Assembly: GCA_012841565.1 (NCBI GenBank)
Contig: DUUM01000173.1
Location: forward strand, 1-64,000
Direction of reading: 5' to 3'
Length of the DNA stretch: 64,000 nt
Source of the DNA: Candidatus Epulonipiscium sp.
GTDB taxonomy: Bacteria > Bacillota_A > Clostridia > Lachnospirales > Cellulosilyticaceae
The first letter of the stretch is position 1. The number at the start of each line of letters is the position of its first letter. This document shows, in pieces, positions 37,193 through 45,585 of the stretch. Both the position numbers and the translations under genes were made by a program. Below the pieces are notes generated by a model. That model was not told where the DNA came from and did no database searches. It saw nothing but the letters and a program-made list of their open reading frames with translations.

Positions 37193-37952
37193 AGACATTA
37201 ATAAAATATATAGCGCAGGCACTGTTAATGAATCCTGCCTTTTTGATAATTTTAATTTAGGAATCAATGATAAAGATTTTGTTTCGGTTGTAGGAAGTAA
37301 CGGAAGCGGAAAAACTTCAATGCTCAATATTATTTGCGGTAGTATAGGAATCGATAGTGGACAAATTATTGTAGGGAATAAGGATATTACTCCCCACAAG
37401 GATTTTATTAGATATAAAAAAGTAGGTAGGGTGTACCAAGACCCAGCCATGGGGACCTGCCCTGATATGACAATCCTTGAGAATATGTCCCTTGCAGATA
37501 ATAAAGGAAAGATGTTTAATCTAAGAAGAGGGACAAATAAAAAAAGAATGGATTTTTACAGAGAAAACTTAAAGCAGTTAAACCTAGGACTTGAAGATAA
37601 GCTTGATGTGCGAGTAGGCGCTCTATCTGGTGGACAAAGGCAAGCTATGGCGCTCCTTATGTCTACCATGACACCGATAGAATTCTTGATTTTAGATGAG
37701 CATACAGCGGCCTTAGATCCTAAAACTGCTGAGATCATTATGGAGCTTACGGACAAGATTGTTAAGGTAAAGCAGCTAACGACTATTATGGTCACTCATA
37801 ACCTTAGGTATGCCGTGGAGTACGGTGATAGACTCCTTATGATGCACCAAGGGAATGTAATACTAGATAAAAAAGGGCAAGAAAAGAAAGACATGAAAGT
37901 GGAGGATCTACTGGAGATATTTAATACCATTAGTATTGAGATGGGGAATTAA
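37179..37952 (+). CDS. trpZ: ABC transporter ATP-binding protein, predicted tryptophan transporter (TrpZ)
   Basis: 257 aa from the GTG at 37179 with a run of G upstream. Walker A GSNGSGKTS, signature LSGGQRQAMALLM, Walker B FLILDEHTAALDP and H-loop THN are intact. It energises uptake with the permease it overlaps. No terminator is obvious right after it; a Mn2+ riboswitch starts about 100 nt downstream. Confidence 0.9.
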   Translation: MLELKDINKIYSAGTVNESCLFDNFNLGINDKDFVSVVGSNGSGKTSMLNIICGSIGIDSGQIIVGNKDITPHKDFIRYKKVGRVYQDPAMGTCPDMTILENMSLADNKGKMFNLRRGTNKKRMDFYRENLKQLNLGLEDKLDVRVGALSGGQRQAMALLMSTMTPIEFLILDEHTAALDPKTAEIIMELTDKIVKVKQLTTIMVTHNLRYAVEYGDRLLMMHQGNVILDKKGQEKKDMKVEDLLEIFNTISIEMGN

Positions 37953-38050
37953 GAGAGTAAGAGCTATTGGACTTATGACACTATAAAATAGTTATTGCTT
38001 TTAAAAACACCACATGCTGTTATATATATATTGCATACGCGGATATAGTC

Positions 38051-38145
38051 AACTAAAGGGGAGTAGCATAATAAATAGGTTCAACAGCACGGGGAAACCC
38101 TGGACCTATTTGCTTTTGATATCAAAAGGGCGAGACTTTTAGTTA
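38051..38145 (+). promoter_or_regulatory. yybP-ykoY (manganese) riboswitch
   Basis: The two conserved internal-loop strands are present: AAAGGGGAGTAGC on the 5' side (38055-38067) and GGGCGAGACTTTT on the 3' side (38128-38140). P1 forms between AACTAAA(GG) and (CT)TTTAGTT. The 3' P1 strand is also the 5' arm of a terminator, so ligand binding should prevent termination (an ON switch). The family senses Mn2+. It opens the 494-nt gap between trpZ and thyA. Confidence 0.9.
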
Positions 38146-38188
38146 GTACATTTTTTTAATGTACTAACTAAAAGTCTCATTTTTTTTG
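38132..38188 (+). terminator. Expression-platform terminator of the yybP-ykoY riboswitch
   Basis: Perfect 20-bp stem (38132-38151 with 38159-38178), 7-nt T-rich loop, then nine T within ATTTTTTTTGG. It competes with riboswitch P1. Confidence 0.93.
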
Positions 38189-38256
38189 GTATTAAGGAAG
38201 GAACCTAGGGCATTACTATCTTGTATGAAGCATTATTAAATTTTAGGAGGATGGAT

Positions 38257-38379
38257 ATGAATTATTTATTATTAGTTATTGGTTTTGTTTTACTTGTAAA
38301 GGGGGCGGATTTATTTGTGAATGGGGCCTCATCTTTAGCTAAAAGGCTAAAATGTCTTTGTATAAATTCACTTTATTGA
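38257..38379 (+). pseudogene. Truncated CaCA-family cation exchanger (first ~32 residues)
   Basis: AGGAGG then ATG at 38257 opens MNYLLLVIGFVLLVKGADLF, continuing VNGASSLAKRLK: the start of YrbG-type Na+/Ca2+ exchangers. The frame then runs into unrelated residues (CLCINSLY) and stops at 38377-38379. The rest of the gene, normally about 310 aa, is absent; AT-rich sequence and thyA follow. It is the only frame behind the riboswitch, and exchangers of this family are known members of the yybP-ykoY regulon, so a deletion removed the body of the gene. Confidence 0.85.
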
Positions 38380-38445
38380 GTATAATCAACATGATAGCAA
38401 AATAATTTTGATTTATTTTAAAAGGAGCAAGAAAGGAAGATCCAA

Positions 38446-39306
38446 TTGACAACTAATATGCCAAATGCAGATAAAATATTTATTGATATGTGCCGTGATA
38501 TTCTAGATAACGGTGTGAGTACAGAGGGTGAGAAGGTTAGGCCCAAATGGGATGATGGCTCGTCTGCCTATACAATCAAGCAATTTGGTGTGATTAACCG
38601 GTATGATTTATCGAAAGAGTTTCCAGCCCTAACACTTAGGCGGGTAGCTATTAAAAGTTGTATTGATGAACTTTTATGGATTTGGCAAAAGAAATCTAAT
38701 AATATAAAAGAATTAAATAGCCGTATTTGGGATAGTTGGGCTGACGGTGAAGGTTCAATTGGTAAGGCATACGGCTATCAATTAGGGATAAAACATAGGT
38801 ACAAAGAAGGCATGATGGATCAAGTAGACCGGGTATTATTCGATCTTAAAAACAATCCATACAGCAGAAGGATTATGACCAATTTATATATTCATAATGA
38901 CTTACATGAGATGAATTTATATCCATGTGCTTATAGCATGACTTTTAATGTCACTAAGAAGAAAGGTCACGATAAGCTGGTACTTAATGGTCTATTAAAT
39001 CAACGTTCTAACGATGTTTTAACAGCAAACAACTGGAATGTATGCCAATATGCAATCTTATTGCATATGCTAGCCCAAGTATCTCATATGGAAGTTGGAG
39101 AACTCGTTCACGTTATTGCGGATGCACATATTTATGATAGACATATTCCAATTGTGGAAGAACTCATTAGTCGTCCTACTTATGAGGCGCCAAAGCTTTG
39201 GATTAATCCGGAGGTAAAGGATTTTTATGAGTTTACGACCGATGATTTTAAATTGTTAGATTATAAACATGGCGAAAAGGTAAGTGGCATACCTGTGGCT
39301 ATTTAG
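38446..39306 (+). CDS. thyA: Thymidylate synthase (ThyA)
   Basis: Converts dUMP to dTMP with methylene-tetrahydrofolate. 286 aa from the TTG at 38446 (AAGGAAG 6 nt upstream). ELLWIWQKKSN and DSWADGEGSIGKAYGYQLG recall the phage phi3T/Bacillus ThyA group. Catalytic Cys is in LYPCAYSM, the phosphate-binding RS in QRSNDV, and dUMP-binding DAHIY near the C-terminus. The usual LGxPFN segment reads TANNWN, a variant I believe occurs in clostridial ThyA. No folA (dihydrofolate reductase) gene accompanies it. Confidence 0.95.
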   Translation: MTTNMPNADKIFIDMCRDILDNGVSTEGEKVRPKWDDGSSAYTIKQFGVINRYDLSKEFPALTLRRVAIKSCIDELLWIWQKKSNNIKELNSRIWDSWADGEGSIGKAYGYQLGIKHRYKEGMMDQVDRVLFDLKNNPYSRRIMTNLYIHNDLHEMNLYPCAYSMTFNVTKKKGHDKLVLNGLLNQRSNDVLTANNWNVCQYAILLHMLAQVSHMEVGELVHVIADAHIYDRHIPIVEELISRPTYEAPKLWINPEVKDFYEFTTDDFKLLDYKHGEKVSGIPVAI

Positions 39307-39347
39307 AGGTTACGGGGTTAAGTGTGTTATACCACATTAGGTGTGTT

Positions 39348-39443
39348 CCGCATTAGGGCAAGCTATAACATCTCCCGACTCACTTCTCTTGGCAGATATG
39401 CCAAAGGAAGCTCGCTGGGAGATGTTATGCTTGCCCATTGCGG
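39348..39443 (+). repeat. Hairpin repeat element, long copy B
   Basis: 96-nt element from CCGCATTAGGG to CCCATTGCGG. Nested stems: outer CCGCA/TGCGG, then a ~19-bp stem (GGGCAAGC-T-ATAACATCTCCC with its complement), a conserved internal loop (GACTCACTTCTC opposite AAAGGAAGCTCGCT) and a terminal stem TTGGCA/TGCCAA. Copy C at 53307 has the same architecture with compensating changes. It lies just after thyA. Confidence 0.88.
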
Positions 39444-39503
39444 GGAATGTTATAAGAGCGTCAAAACACTCTTTATGATTTTTAGTCTGTAGTGAGAATA
39501 GTT

Positions 39504-39551
39504 AAAATCCCTTATGGTTTAGATAATATCTAAACCATAAGGGATTTTTTT
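39504..39551 (+). terminator. Strong hairpin terminator downstream of thyA
   Basis: A perfect stem of about 21 bp (39504-39524 with 39528-39548) with a 3-nt loop and a T run after it. It probably ends the thyA transcript. Confidence 0.9.
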
Positions 39552-39590
39552 GTATGATAGGAAAGTTCTACTTTCCTTACCGATGATACC

Positions 39591-39667
39591 GTGTCTGACA
39601 CATCCCTTCTGGGACTTTTGCAACCAGAGTTGTGTGTCCCAGAAGGGATGTGTCAGACACCTTTTTT
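39591..39667. repeat. 24-bp perfect inverted repeat with T tail
   Basis: GTGTCTGACACATCCCTTCT continues to 39614 and is repeated inverted at 39637-39660; a 22-nt loop contains a minor GCAAC/GTTGT stem. The outer part GTGTCTGACAC is itself palindromic. CTTTTTT follows on the plus strand. It lies between the thyA terminator and the minus-strand transporter genes, so it is either a second terminator or an extragenic palindromic element. The 371-nt gap after thyA thus holds copy B, one terminator and this hairpin. Confidence 0.85.
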
Positions 39668-39676
39668 GTGGGAGCT

Positions 39677-40525
39677 TTAGTTTTCTAATTTTCCACCTTC
39701 CACAACGATATCTTGAGGATTGATGTCATCTCCGTAGGCTGGGAGTAGTGTTGCATCATAAGCCTGGCGGATAAAGTTTTCTTTGCCAATATCTATAAGT
39801 TCTTGGTTAATCCAGTCTAGTAATTCTGTGTTGCCTTTTTTTACACCTGGTGCAATTGTATCTACCCCACCAAGGGTAGGAATACCGGTGGTGAAGCCTT
39901 GGTTTTCTCTAGCCCAGGCAAATAGTAAGGTGTTATCATGGGCTAGGGCTGCGCCCCGACCATCTTGGAAGGCTTGGAAGGCTTCGGTATTTTGGTCATA
40001 CTTTAGGAGCTCGATATCAGGGTGGTTCTGGGTAAAATATGTTTCAGCTGTGGTGCCTTTGTTAACGATAAGCTTTTGACCTTTTAATTGATCAATATCC
40101 GTAATAGGTGCACTATCTGGAGAAACAACTCCTAAGGATACTTTCATGTAAGGATTTGCAAAATCAACTTTTTCTTTTCTTTCATCTGTTACAGTAAAGT
40201 TTGCTAGAATAATATCTACTTTATCTGACTCTAAATATTCAACTCTACTGGCTGCTTCAACTAATACAAATTCAACCTTACTCTCATCCCCTAACAAGTC
40301 TTTGGCAAAACGTTTTGCAATATAAACATCAAAACCTTGATGATCACCGTTAGAATCTATATAGCCAAAAGGTGGTTTATCACTAAATACACCAATTCTA
40401 ATTCTATCATTTTCTTTAATAGCTTCGAGTCCAGTTTTAGTATTAGGCTTTGAGCAACCTGCCAACACGCCAATTGTTAGAACAAAAACAGATACTAGGG
40501 ATAAAACATTTATTATCTTCTTCAT
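39677..40525 (-). CDS. Polar amino-acid ABC transporter substrate-binding lipoprotein, cysteine/cystine type (CjaA-like)
   Basis: 282 aa from the ATG at 40525 (GAGGTG upstream on the minus strand). Lipobox LAGC near residue 20-23. The SBP_bac_3 domain begins RIRIGVFSDKPPFGYIDSNG, and VEAASRVEYLESDKVDIILANFT, NKGTTAETYFTQNHPD and KYDQNTEAFQAFQDGRGAALAHDNTLLFAW closely recall the cysteine-binding CjaA family. Substrate cysteine or cystine is inferred from that likeness and from the sulfate operon facing it. Confidence 0.88.
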   Translation of the reverse strand: MKKIINVLSLVSVFVLTIGVLAGCSKPNTKTGLEAIKENDRIRIGVFSDKPPFGYIDSNGDHQGFDVYIAKRFAKDLLGDESKVEFVLVEAASRVEYLESDKVDIILANFTVTDERKEKVDFANPYMKVSLGVVSPDSAPITDIDQLKGQKLIVNKGTTAETYFTQNHPDIELLKYDQNTEAFQAFQDGRGAALAHDNTLLFAWARENQGFTTGIPTLGGVDTIAPGVKKGNTELLDWINQELIDIGKENFIRQAYDATLLPAYGDDINPQDIVVEGGKLEN

Positions 40526-40527
40526 TA

Positions 40528-41283
40528 TCAAACACCTCTTTCAAAATTGAATATATTTAAAAACTCATGGGCACGTTCTGTTTTAGGAGCAGAAAAAAAG
40601 TCTTTAGGACTTGATTCTTCTGCAATCTTTCCTTTATCAATAAATATAATGCGATCTGCAACGGCCTGAGCAAATTGCATTTCATGGGTAACAATAACCA
40701 TGGTCATTCCTTGATCGGCAAGCTCTAGCATAACATCTAAAACTTCTCTGACCATTTCTGGGTCTAGAGCAGCCGTTACTTCATCAAAAAGCATTATATC
40801 AGGATTCATACAAAGGGCGCGAATAATAGCGACTCTTTGTTTTTGTCCCCCTGAAAGTTGTCTTGGGTAAGCATCTTTCTTATCTAGCAACCCAACTCTT
40901 TCTAATAACCCTAAAGCTTGAGCACTTGCTTCTTTTTTATTTCTTTTTTGAACCTTAAGGGGACCAAGTAATATGTTTTCCATAATGGTCATATGAGGAA
41001 ACAAGTCATAGCTTTGAAAGACCATTCCTATTTTTTCCCGAATTAAATGCCACTTGGTACTATCTTCATTAATGACTTGACCTTTTAACTTAATTTGTCC
41101 TGATTGAATTTCCTCTAAACCATTAATGCATCTTAGCAAAGTACTTTTACCACATCCAGAGGGGCCAAGTAGAACCACCACCTCCCCTTTATAAACATCA
41201 AGAGAAACCCCTGCTAATGCATGAATATCATCATATTGTTTATGTAGATCTTTAATCTCTAATAATTTTTCTTGTGATGCCAT
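40528..41283 (-). CDS. Polar amino-acid ABC transporter ATP-binding protein
   Basis: 251 aa, GlnQ/TcyC-like. Walker [10 protein letters not shown], signature [15 protein letters not shown], Walker [16 protein letters not shown] and H-loop THEMQFA are all intact. AAGGAGGTGA precedes the ATG on the minus strand. Its stop overlaps the leader of the binding-protein gene, whose ribosome binding site lies inside this gene, so the two are coupled. Confidence 0.94.
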   Translation of the reverse strand: MASQEKLLEIKDLHKQYDDIHALAGVSLDVYKGEVVVLLGPSGCGKSTLLRCINGLEEIQSGQIKLKGQVINEDSTKWHLIREKIGMVFQSYDLFPHMTIMENILLGPLKVQKRNKKEASAQALGLLERVGLLDKKDAYPRQLSGGQKQRVAIIRALCMNPDIMLFDEVTAALDPEMVREVLDVMLELADQGMTMVIVTHEMQFAQAVADRIIFIDKGKIAEESSPKDFFSAPKTERAHEFLNIFNFERGV

Positions 41284-41295
41284 AGGGTCACCTCC

Positions 41296-41973
41296 TTAAT
41301 GTTGCCATTTCTTCTCTAATCGCTTTGATAAAAGAGAAATGGGATAGCATATTATAAAATATAGAAAAAATATAAAACCATAAACCCAAAATGAAGCAGT
41401 GGGACTTTTAAGGATTGAAGCTTCAATTATTTGCTGGCCTACCTTTAATACTTCTACAACACCTATAAGAACCACCAATGATGTGGTTTTGATCATTCTT
41501 GTAGCAAGATTAATGGCAGAAGGTATGAGTCGTCTTACTGCTTGAGGAATAATAATATAAAGGTGAATTTGCTGGGGGGTGAGTCCAATAGCCTTTCCGC
41601 TGTCCTGTTGATGTTTAGGGAGAGAGGTAATGGCCCCTCTTACAATATCCCCCATTTCTGCAGTCCCCCATAAAGTAAACACAAGCACCGAAACAAATTC
41701 ACCCCCTAAATGAATATGAAGTACTTTTGTAAGGCCAAAATAAAATAGAAATAGCCAAACCAGTACAGGAATAATTCTTACAGCTTCTAAATAAAGTCTG
41801 GATAAGATTCTAACAAGCTTATTATTGGAAGTCATAATAATTCCAAATAAGGTGCCTAATACAGTAGAAATTGTAATTGAAATCAGTGCGATTCTTGTGG
41901 TCACCCATAACCCCCCAAGGAGCCTAGATAAATTCCTTCCTTCAAAGATAATGTTAATTCCCAAATCCTGCAT
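41296..41973 (-). CDS. Polar amino-acid ABC transporter permease 2
   Basis: 225 aa from the ATG at 41973 (MQDLGINIIFEG; AAGGAGG upstream); an upstream ATG at 41991 precedes that site. HisM/GlnP family with about five membrane segments and the coupling motif GKAIGLTPQQIHLYIIIPQAVRRLIPS. It overlaps the first permease gene by about 20 bases. Two permeases of one family indicate a heterodimeric membrane domain. Confidence 0.92.
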   Translation of the reverse strand: MQDLGINIIFEGRNLSRLLGGLWVTTRIALISITISTVLGTLFGIIMTSNNKLVRILSRLYLEAVRIIPVLVWLFLFYFGLTKVLHIHLGGEFVSVLVFTLWGTAEMGDIVRGAITSLPKHQQDSGKAIGLTPQQIHLYIIIPQAVRRLIPSAINLATRMIKTTSLVVLIGVVEVLKVGQQIIEASILKSPTASFWVYGFIFFLYFIICYPISLLSKRLEKKWQH

Positions 41974-42613
41974 TTCGAACCCTCCTTTCAATAAAGGTGA
42001 GTAGTAGTGATAGGGGTAATAAAATAATCAAATAAGCTACTACAAGCATAAATAATGCTTCAGTTGTCTTGTAATACATGCCAATTAAATCTTTTGCTAC
42101 AAACATTAGATCAGCTAGAGCAATAGCGCTAACAATAGATGTTTCTTTTAAAATAAAGATTCCATTGGCACTTAGAGCTGGAATAGCAACTGCAAAGGCT
42201 TGTGGGAGGACAACATATCTAATAAGTTGTGGTTTTGTAAGACCAATGCTTAGGCCGGATTCTATTTGAATCTGACTTACGGCTTCAAAACCACTTCGAA
42301 ATGCCTCTGCCATATAACTGCCTCCTAAGAATGAAAGTCCTAGAATAGCACAGGTATAAGCTTCTAGTTTTATCCCCATCTTAGGGAGCCCGTAATATAG
42401 AAAAAAAAGCTGGATAAGAAGGGGCGTATTACGTGAGACTTCAATATAGCCACTTACAATGTGTCTTAGACCTTTTACCTTAAAATAGATAATCATGCTA
42501 CATATAAAGCCTATAACCGTTGATAGAGCAATTCCCCAGAAAGCCAGAGTTAGGGTAAGTTGTGCGGCCTTCATATAGAGAGGAATGTTGGTATAAATAA
42601 AATGTGTATCCAT
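41954..42613 (-). CDS. Polar amino-acid ABC transporter permease 1
   Basis: 219 aa, HisM/GlnP family, first gene of the minus-strand operon. It has five membrane segments, SRNTPLLIQLFFLYYGLPKMGI near residue 60 and the EAA-type coupling motif SGLSIGLTKPQLIRYVVLPQAFAVAIPAL. AAAGGAGG precedes the ATG. Its promoter and a candidate operator lie in the 290-nt divergent region shared with the sulfate operon. Confidence 0.92.
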   Translation of the reverse strand: MDTHFIYTNIPLYMKAAQLTLTLAFWGIALSTVIGFICSMIIYFKVKGLRHIVSGYIEVSRNTPLLIQLFFLYYGLPKMGIKLEAYTCAILGLSFLGGSYMAEAFRSGFEAVSQIQIESGLSIGLTKPQLIRYVVLPQAFAVAIPALSANGIFILKETSIVSAIALADLMFVAKDLIGMYYKTTEALFMLVVAYLIILLPLSLLLTFIERRVRNAGFGN

Positions 42614-42722
42614 GCAACCTACCTCCTTTAGGTACTAAAGTATAGAGGATGTATCTTCTTGTATATTATGAAATAACTATGGATAATATTCTGAAGAATG
42701 TCCCTTACTACAAAGCTAAATA

Positions 42723-42739
42723 CAATACATATATGTTTG
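42723..42739. promoter_or_regulatory. Candidate operator 1 (cysteine transporter side)
   Basis: CAATACATATATGTTTG with the palindromic core ACATATATGT, just downstream of the -10 of the minus-strand promoter (roughly +5 to +20). The 15-mer CAATACATATATGTT recurs exactly at 52745 before the Rrf2 gene. Confidence 0.6.
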
Positions 42740-42750
42740 CTATGTGTTGG

Positions 42751-42779
42751 ATTATAACCCACCTAAAATAAGAAGTCAA
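42751..42779 (-). promoter_or_regulatory. Promoter of the cysteine-type ABC operon
   Basis: On the minus strand TTGACT (42779-42774), 17-bp spacer, perfect TATAAT (42756-42751). Confidence 0.8.
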
Positions 42780-42826
42780 TAGTTTTTAAATATAAATTAA
42801 AACTAAAAATATATTGTAAAAATCTA

Positions 42827-42855
42827 TTGACAAATAATTCTAAACATATTATATT
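42827..42855 (+). promoter_or_regulatory. Promoter of the sulfate operon
   Basis: Perfect TTGACA (42827-42832), 17-bp spacer, TATATT (42850-42855), about 48 nt before the first start codon. Confidence 0.82.
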
Positions 42856-42869
42856 TATTAACATACAAA

Positions 42870-42879
42870 ACATATATGA
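42870..42879. promoter_or_regulatory. Candidate operator 2 (sulfate operon side)
   Basis: ACATATATGA, one mismatch from the palindromic core at 42727 and 52749, placed about 15-24 nt downstream of the -10 element, a typical repressor position. Confidence 0.5.
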
Positions 42880-42902
42880 TTAGCTTGACATGGAGGTGGC
42901 AG

Positions 42903-43925
42903 ATGAAAAGAAAGAACTTAGTGGAATGGGCTGTACTTGTTTTTTGGGCTTTTGTTATTGTCTTTGGATTTGTAAAAAAGGATCCCAATCAAGTAAAGTT
43001 GTTAAATGTGTCTTATGATCCAACCCGTGAGTTATATACCCAATTGAATAACGAATTTATTAGGGATTGGTATGAACATACGGGAGATGAGATTGTTATT
43101 CATCAATCTCATGGGGGATCAGGTAAACAAGCTAGATCAGTTATAGAAGGTTTAAATGCAGATATTGTTACACTAGGACTTGGATATGATATTGATGCTA
43201 TTAGTGATACGGGTTTAATAGACCCACAATGGCAAAGTGAATTTAAATATAATAGTTCACCTTATACATCAACCATTGTATTTCTTGTAAGAAAAGGAAA
43301 CCCCAAAAATATAAAGGACTGGGATGATTTAGCAAGAGAAGATGTTTCTGTTATTACCCCTAATCCAAAATCATCAGGAGGGGCAAGGTGGAATTACTTG
43401 GCAGCCTGGGGATATAGTATAGAAAAAAACAATGGAGATGAATCAAAAACAAAAAGCTTTATTAAAAAAGTATATAAAAACGTAGAAGTCCTTGATTCTG
43501 GTGCAAGAGGATCTATGGCTACCTTCGCCCAAAGAGGTATAGGCGATGTCCTTATAGCATGGGAAAATGAAGCACTATTATGTGTTAAGGAGTTAGGAAT
43601 GGATGAATTTAGTATCGTCGTTCCTTCAATTAGTATCTTGGCGGAACCACCAGTGTCTATTGTAGACCAGGTCGTTGATAAAAAGAAAACAAGAAAAGTC
43701 GCTCAGGCCTATCTGGATTTCTTATATACAAAAAAAGGGCAAGAGATTGCAGCCCAAAACTACTATAGGCCTAGAAATAAAGAAGTGGCCAGTAACTATC
43801 AAGATATTTTCCCAGAACTAAAGTTGCTAACCATTGATAAACATTTTGGGGGTTGGCAAAAAGCACATGACGTGCATTTTAGAGACGGTGGTATTTTCGA
43901 TGAAATCTATATGCCTGTCAATTAA
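42903..43925 (+). CDS. Sulfate ABC transporter substrate-binding protein (membrane-anchored)
   Basis: 340 aa from the ATG at 42903 (GGAGGTGG upstream). It matches the Sbp/CysP family: [66 protein letters not shown]. The N-terminus has one hydrophobic segment (about residues 9-24) but no lipobox cysteine and no clear signal-peptidase site, so it is probably held by an uncleaved anchor. First gene of a nine-gene sulfate assimilation operon; the stop overlaps sequence leading into cysT. Confidence 0.93.
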   Translation: MKRKNLVEWAVLVFWAFVIVFGFVKKDPNQVKLLNVSYDPTRELYTQLNNEFIRDWYEHTGDEIVIHQSHGGSGKQARSVIEGLNADIVTLGLGYDIDAISDTGLIDPQWQSEFKYNSSPYTSTIVFLVRKGNPKNIKDWDDLAREDVSVITPNPKSSGGARWNYLAAWGYSIEKNNGDESKTKSFIKKVYKNVEVLDSGARGSMATFAQRGIGDVLIAWENEALLCVKELGMDEFSIVVPSISILAEPPVSIVDQVVDKKKTRKVAQAYLDFLYTKKGQEIAAQNYYRPRNKEVASNYQDIFPELKLLTIDKHFGGWQKAHDVHFRDGGIFDEIYMPVN

Positions 43926-43942
43926 TGCAGAGGGGGATTAGC

Positions 43943-44767
43943 ATGAATAATAAAGTACGGGTTATTCCTGGCTTTAAATTATCACTCAGCTTTACCATTA
44001 CATACTTAATGATTATCATACTGATTCCTTTAGGTGCTCTCATCACTCGGGGAATGGGAATGGGATTAAATAGCTTTATAGAATCTGGTTTTACACCAAG
44101 GGCCCTAGCTGGATATAAAGTTAGTTTTGGCTGCGCCTTAGTAGCTGCCTTGGTTAATGTTTTCTTCGGAACCATACTGGCATGGGTATTAGTTAGATAC
44201 GATTTTCCTTTTAAAAGATTTCTAGATGGCTGTATTGATTTGCCTTTTGCTTTACCAACGGCTGTGGCGGGTATTACACTTACGACCTTATATTCTAAAA
44301 ATGGGTGGGTCGGTAAGATTCTTTATGGGATTGGCATCAAATCTTCCTTTTCACTACTAGGGATTATTATCGCTTTAATATTTATAGGCATACCCTTTGT
44401 TGTTCGGACGGTACAGCCTGTCCTTAGTCATTTAGATGACCAGTACGAAGAAGCCGCAACCGTACTTGGCGCAAGTAAAACAAGGATTTTTTGGAAGGTT
44501 ATTTTACCAGAGATTTCAACCTCTATTTTAACAGGGTTTTCTCTAGCATTTGCAAGAGGTATTGGGGAGTATGGAAGTGTTATTTTCATAGCTGGAAATA
44601 TGCCCATGAAAACAGAAGTCGCACCCCTTTTAATTATGAGCAAGCTAGAACAATATGATTATAACGGGGCTATTGCCATCGCACTAGTCATGCTTAGTAT
44701 TTCTTTTATAATGCTTCTTTTAATTAATGTTTTTCAGTGGCATTCTAATAAATTTATAAAGGAATGA
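43943..44767 (+). CDS. cysT: Sulfate ABC transporter permease CysT
   Basis: 274 aa from the ATG at 43943 (GAGGGGGA upstream). Six membrane segments; conserved LVRYDFPFKRFLDGCIDLPFALPTAVAGITLTTLY, and the coupling motif EEAATVLGASKTRIFWKVILPEI with FARGIGEYGSVIFIAGN. It pairs with CysW downstream, whose ribosome binding site lies in its last codons. Confidence 0.95.
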   Translation: MNNKVRVIPGFKLSLSFTITYLMIIILIPLGALITRGMGMGLNSFIESGFTPRALAGYKVSFGCALVAALVNVFFGTILAWVLVRYDFPFKRFLDGCIDLPFALPTAVAGITLTTLYSKNGWVGKILYGIGIKSSFSLLGIIIALIFIGIPFVVRTVQPVLSHLDDQYEEAATVLGASKTRIFWKVILPEISTSILTGFSLAFARGIGEYGSVIFIAGNMPMKTEVAPLLIMSKLEQYDYNGAIAIALVMLSISFIMLLLINVFQWHSNKFIKE

Positions 44768-44775
44768 GGTGGACT

Positions 44776-45582
44776 ATGAAACCAACGATTACAAAATGGT
44801 GTTTAATTTTAATTAGTATTCTGTTTTTGGGACTCATGCTAGGATTGCCCTTAGTTGTGATTATCGTAGAGGCTCTAAGAAAGGGAATTAAAGCTTATGC
44901 CCTTGCCGTAGCAGATTTTTATACTTTAAAGGCAATAAGTCTCACTTTTATTTCAGTTATTGTTGCAGTTGTTATGAATACTATTTTCGGACTTTTAGCA
45001 GCGTGGACGATTACAAAATATAGTTTTAAAGGTAAAAACCTTTTGATTACTTTAATTGATCTACCTTTTGCAATTTCCCCCGTTATATCTGGTTTAGCAT
45101 TTATATTAACCTTTGGGAGAAATGGATTATTTCACAGTGTTTTAACACAATATGATATTCAAATCGTTTTTGCAGTACCTGGGATTATTTTAGCCACTGT
45201 ATTTGTAACCTTTCCCTTTATTGCAAGAGAGTTAATCCCGCTTATGGCGGCACAAGGAACCGAACAAGAAGAGGCTGCCGCCATATTAGGTGCTAAGGGT
45301 CTAACTATTTTTACAAAAGTAACCTTGCCCAATATAAAGTGGGGACTTCTATACGGCGTGACCCTTTGTATGGCTAGAGCAATGGGAGAGTTTGGAGCCG
45401 TTTCTGTTGTATCTGGACATATTCGGGGACTTACCAATACACTGCCTCTTCATATTGAAATTCTTTATAACGAATACCAATTTTCAGCAGCTTTTGCTGT
45501 GGCATCCCTATTAATGATTTTTGCCGTGGTTATATTAATTGTACGAAACATGATAGAAAACAAAGAACAAAGAGAGGTGTAG
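44776..45582 (+). CDS. cysW: Sulfate ABC transporter permease CysW
   Basis: 268 aa from the ATG at 44776 (GAGGTGG upstream; in-frame start 44764 is inside cysT). Same topology as CysT; LITLIDLPFAISPVISGLAFILTFG, the coupling motif EEAAAILGAKGLTIFTKVTLPNIKWG and ARAMGEFGAVSVVSGHIRG are typical of CysW. Follows cysT by 8 bases and precedes cysA by 3. Confidence 0.95.
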   Translation: MKPTITKWCLILISILFLGLMLGLPLVVIIVEALRKGIKAYALAVADFYTLKAISLTFISVIVAVVMNTIFGLLAAWTITKYSFKGKNLLITLIDLPFAISPVISGLAFILTFGRNGLFHSVLTQYDIQIVFAVPGIILATVFVTFPFIARELIPLMAAQGTEQEEAAAILGAKGLTIFTKVTLPNIKWGLLYGVTLCMARAMGEFGAVSVVSGHIRGLTNTLPLHIEILYNEYQFSAAFAVASLLMIFAVVILIVRNMIENKEQREV

Positions 45583-45585
45583 ACG

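Noticed and set aside
38446..39306. ThyA with TANNWN replacing the LGxPFN segment, considered as an inactive enzyme
   Set aside because: The catalytic Cys, RS, D, N and HxY residues remain, and I believe this variant is common in clostridial ThyA.
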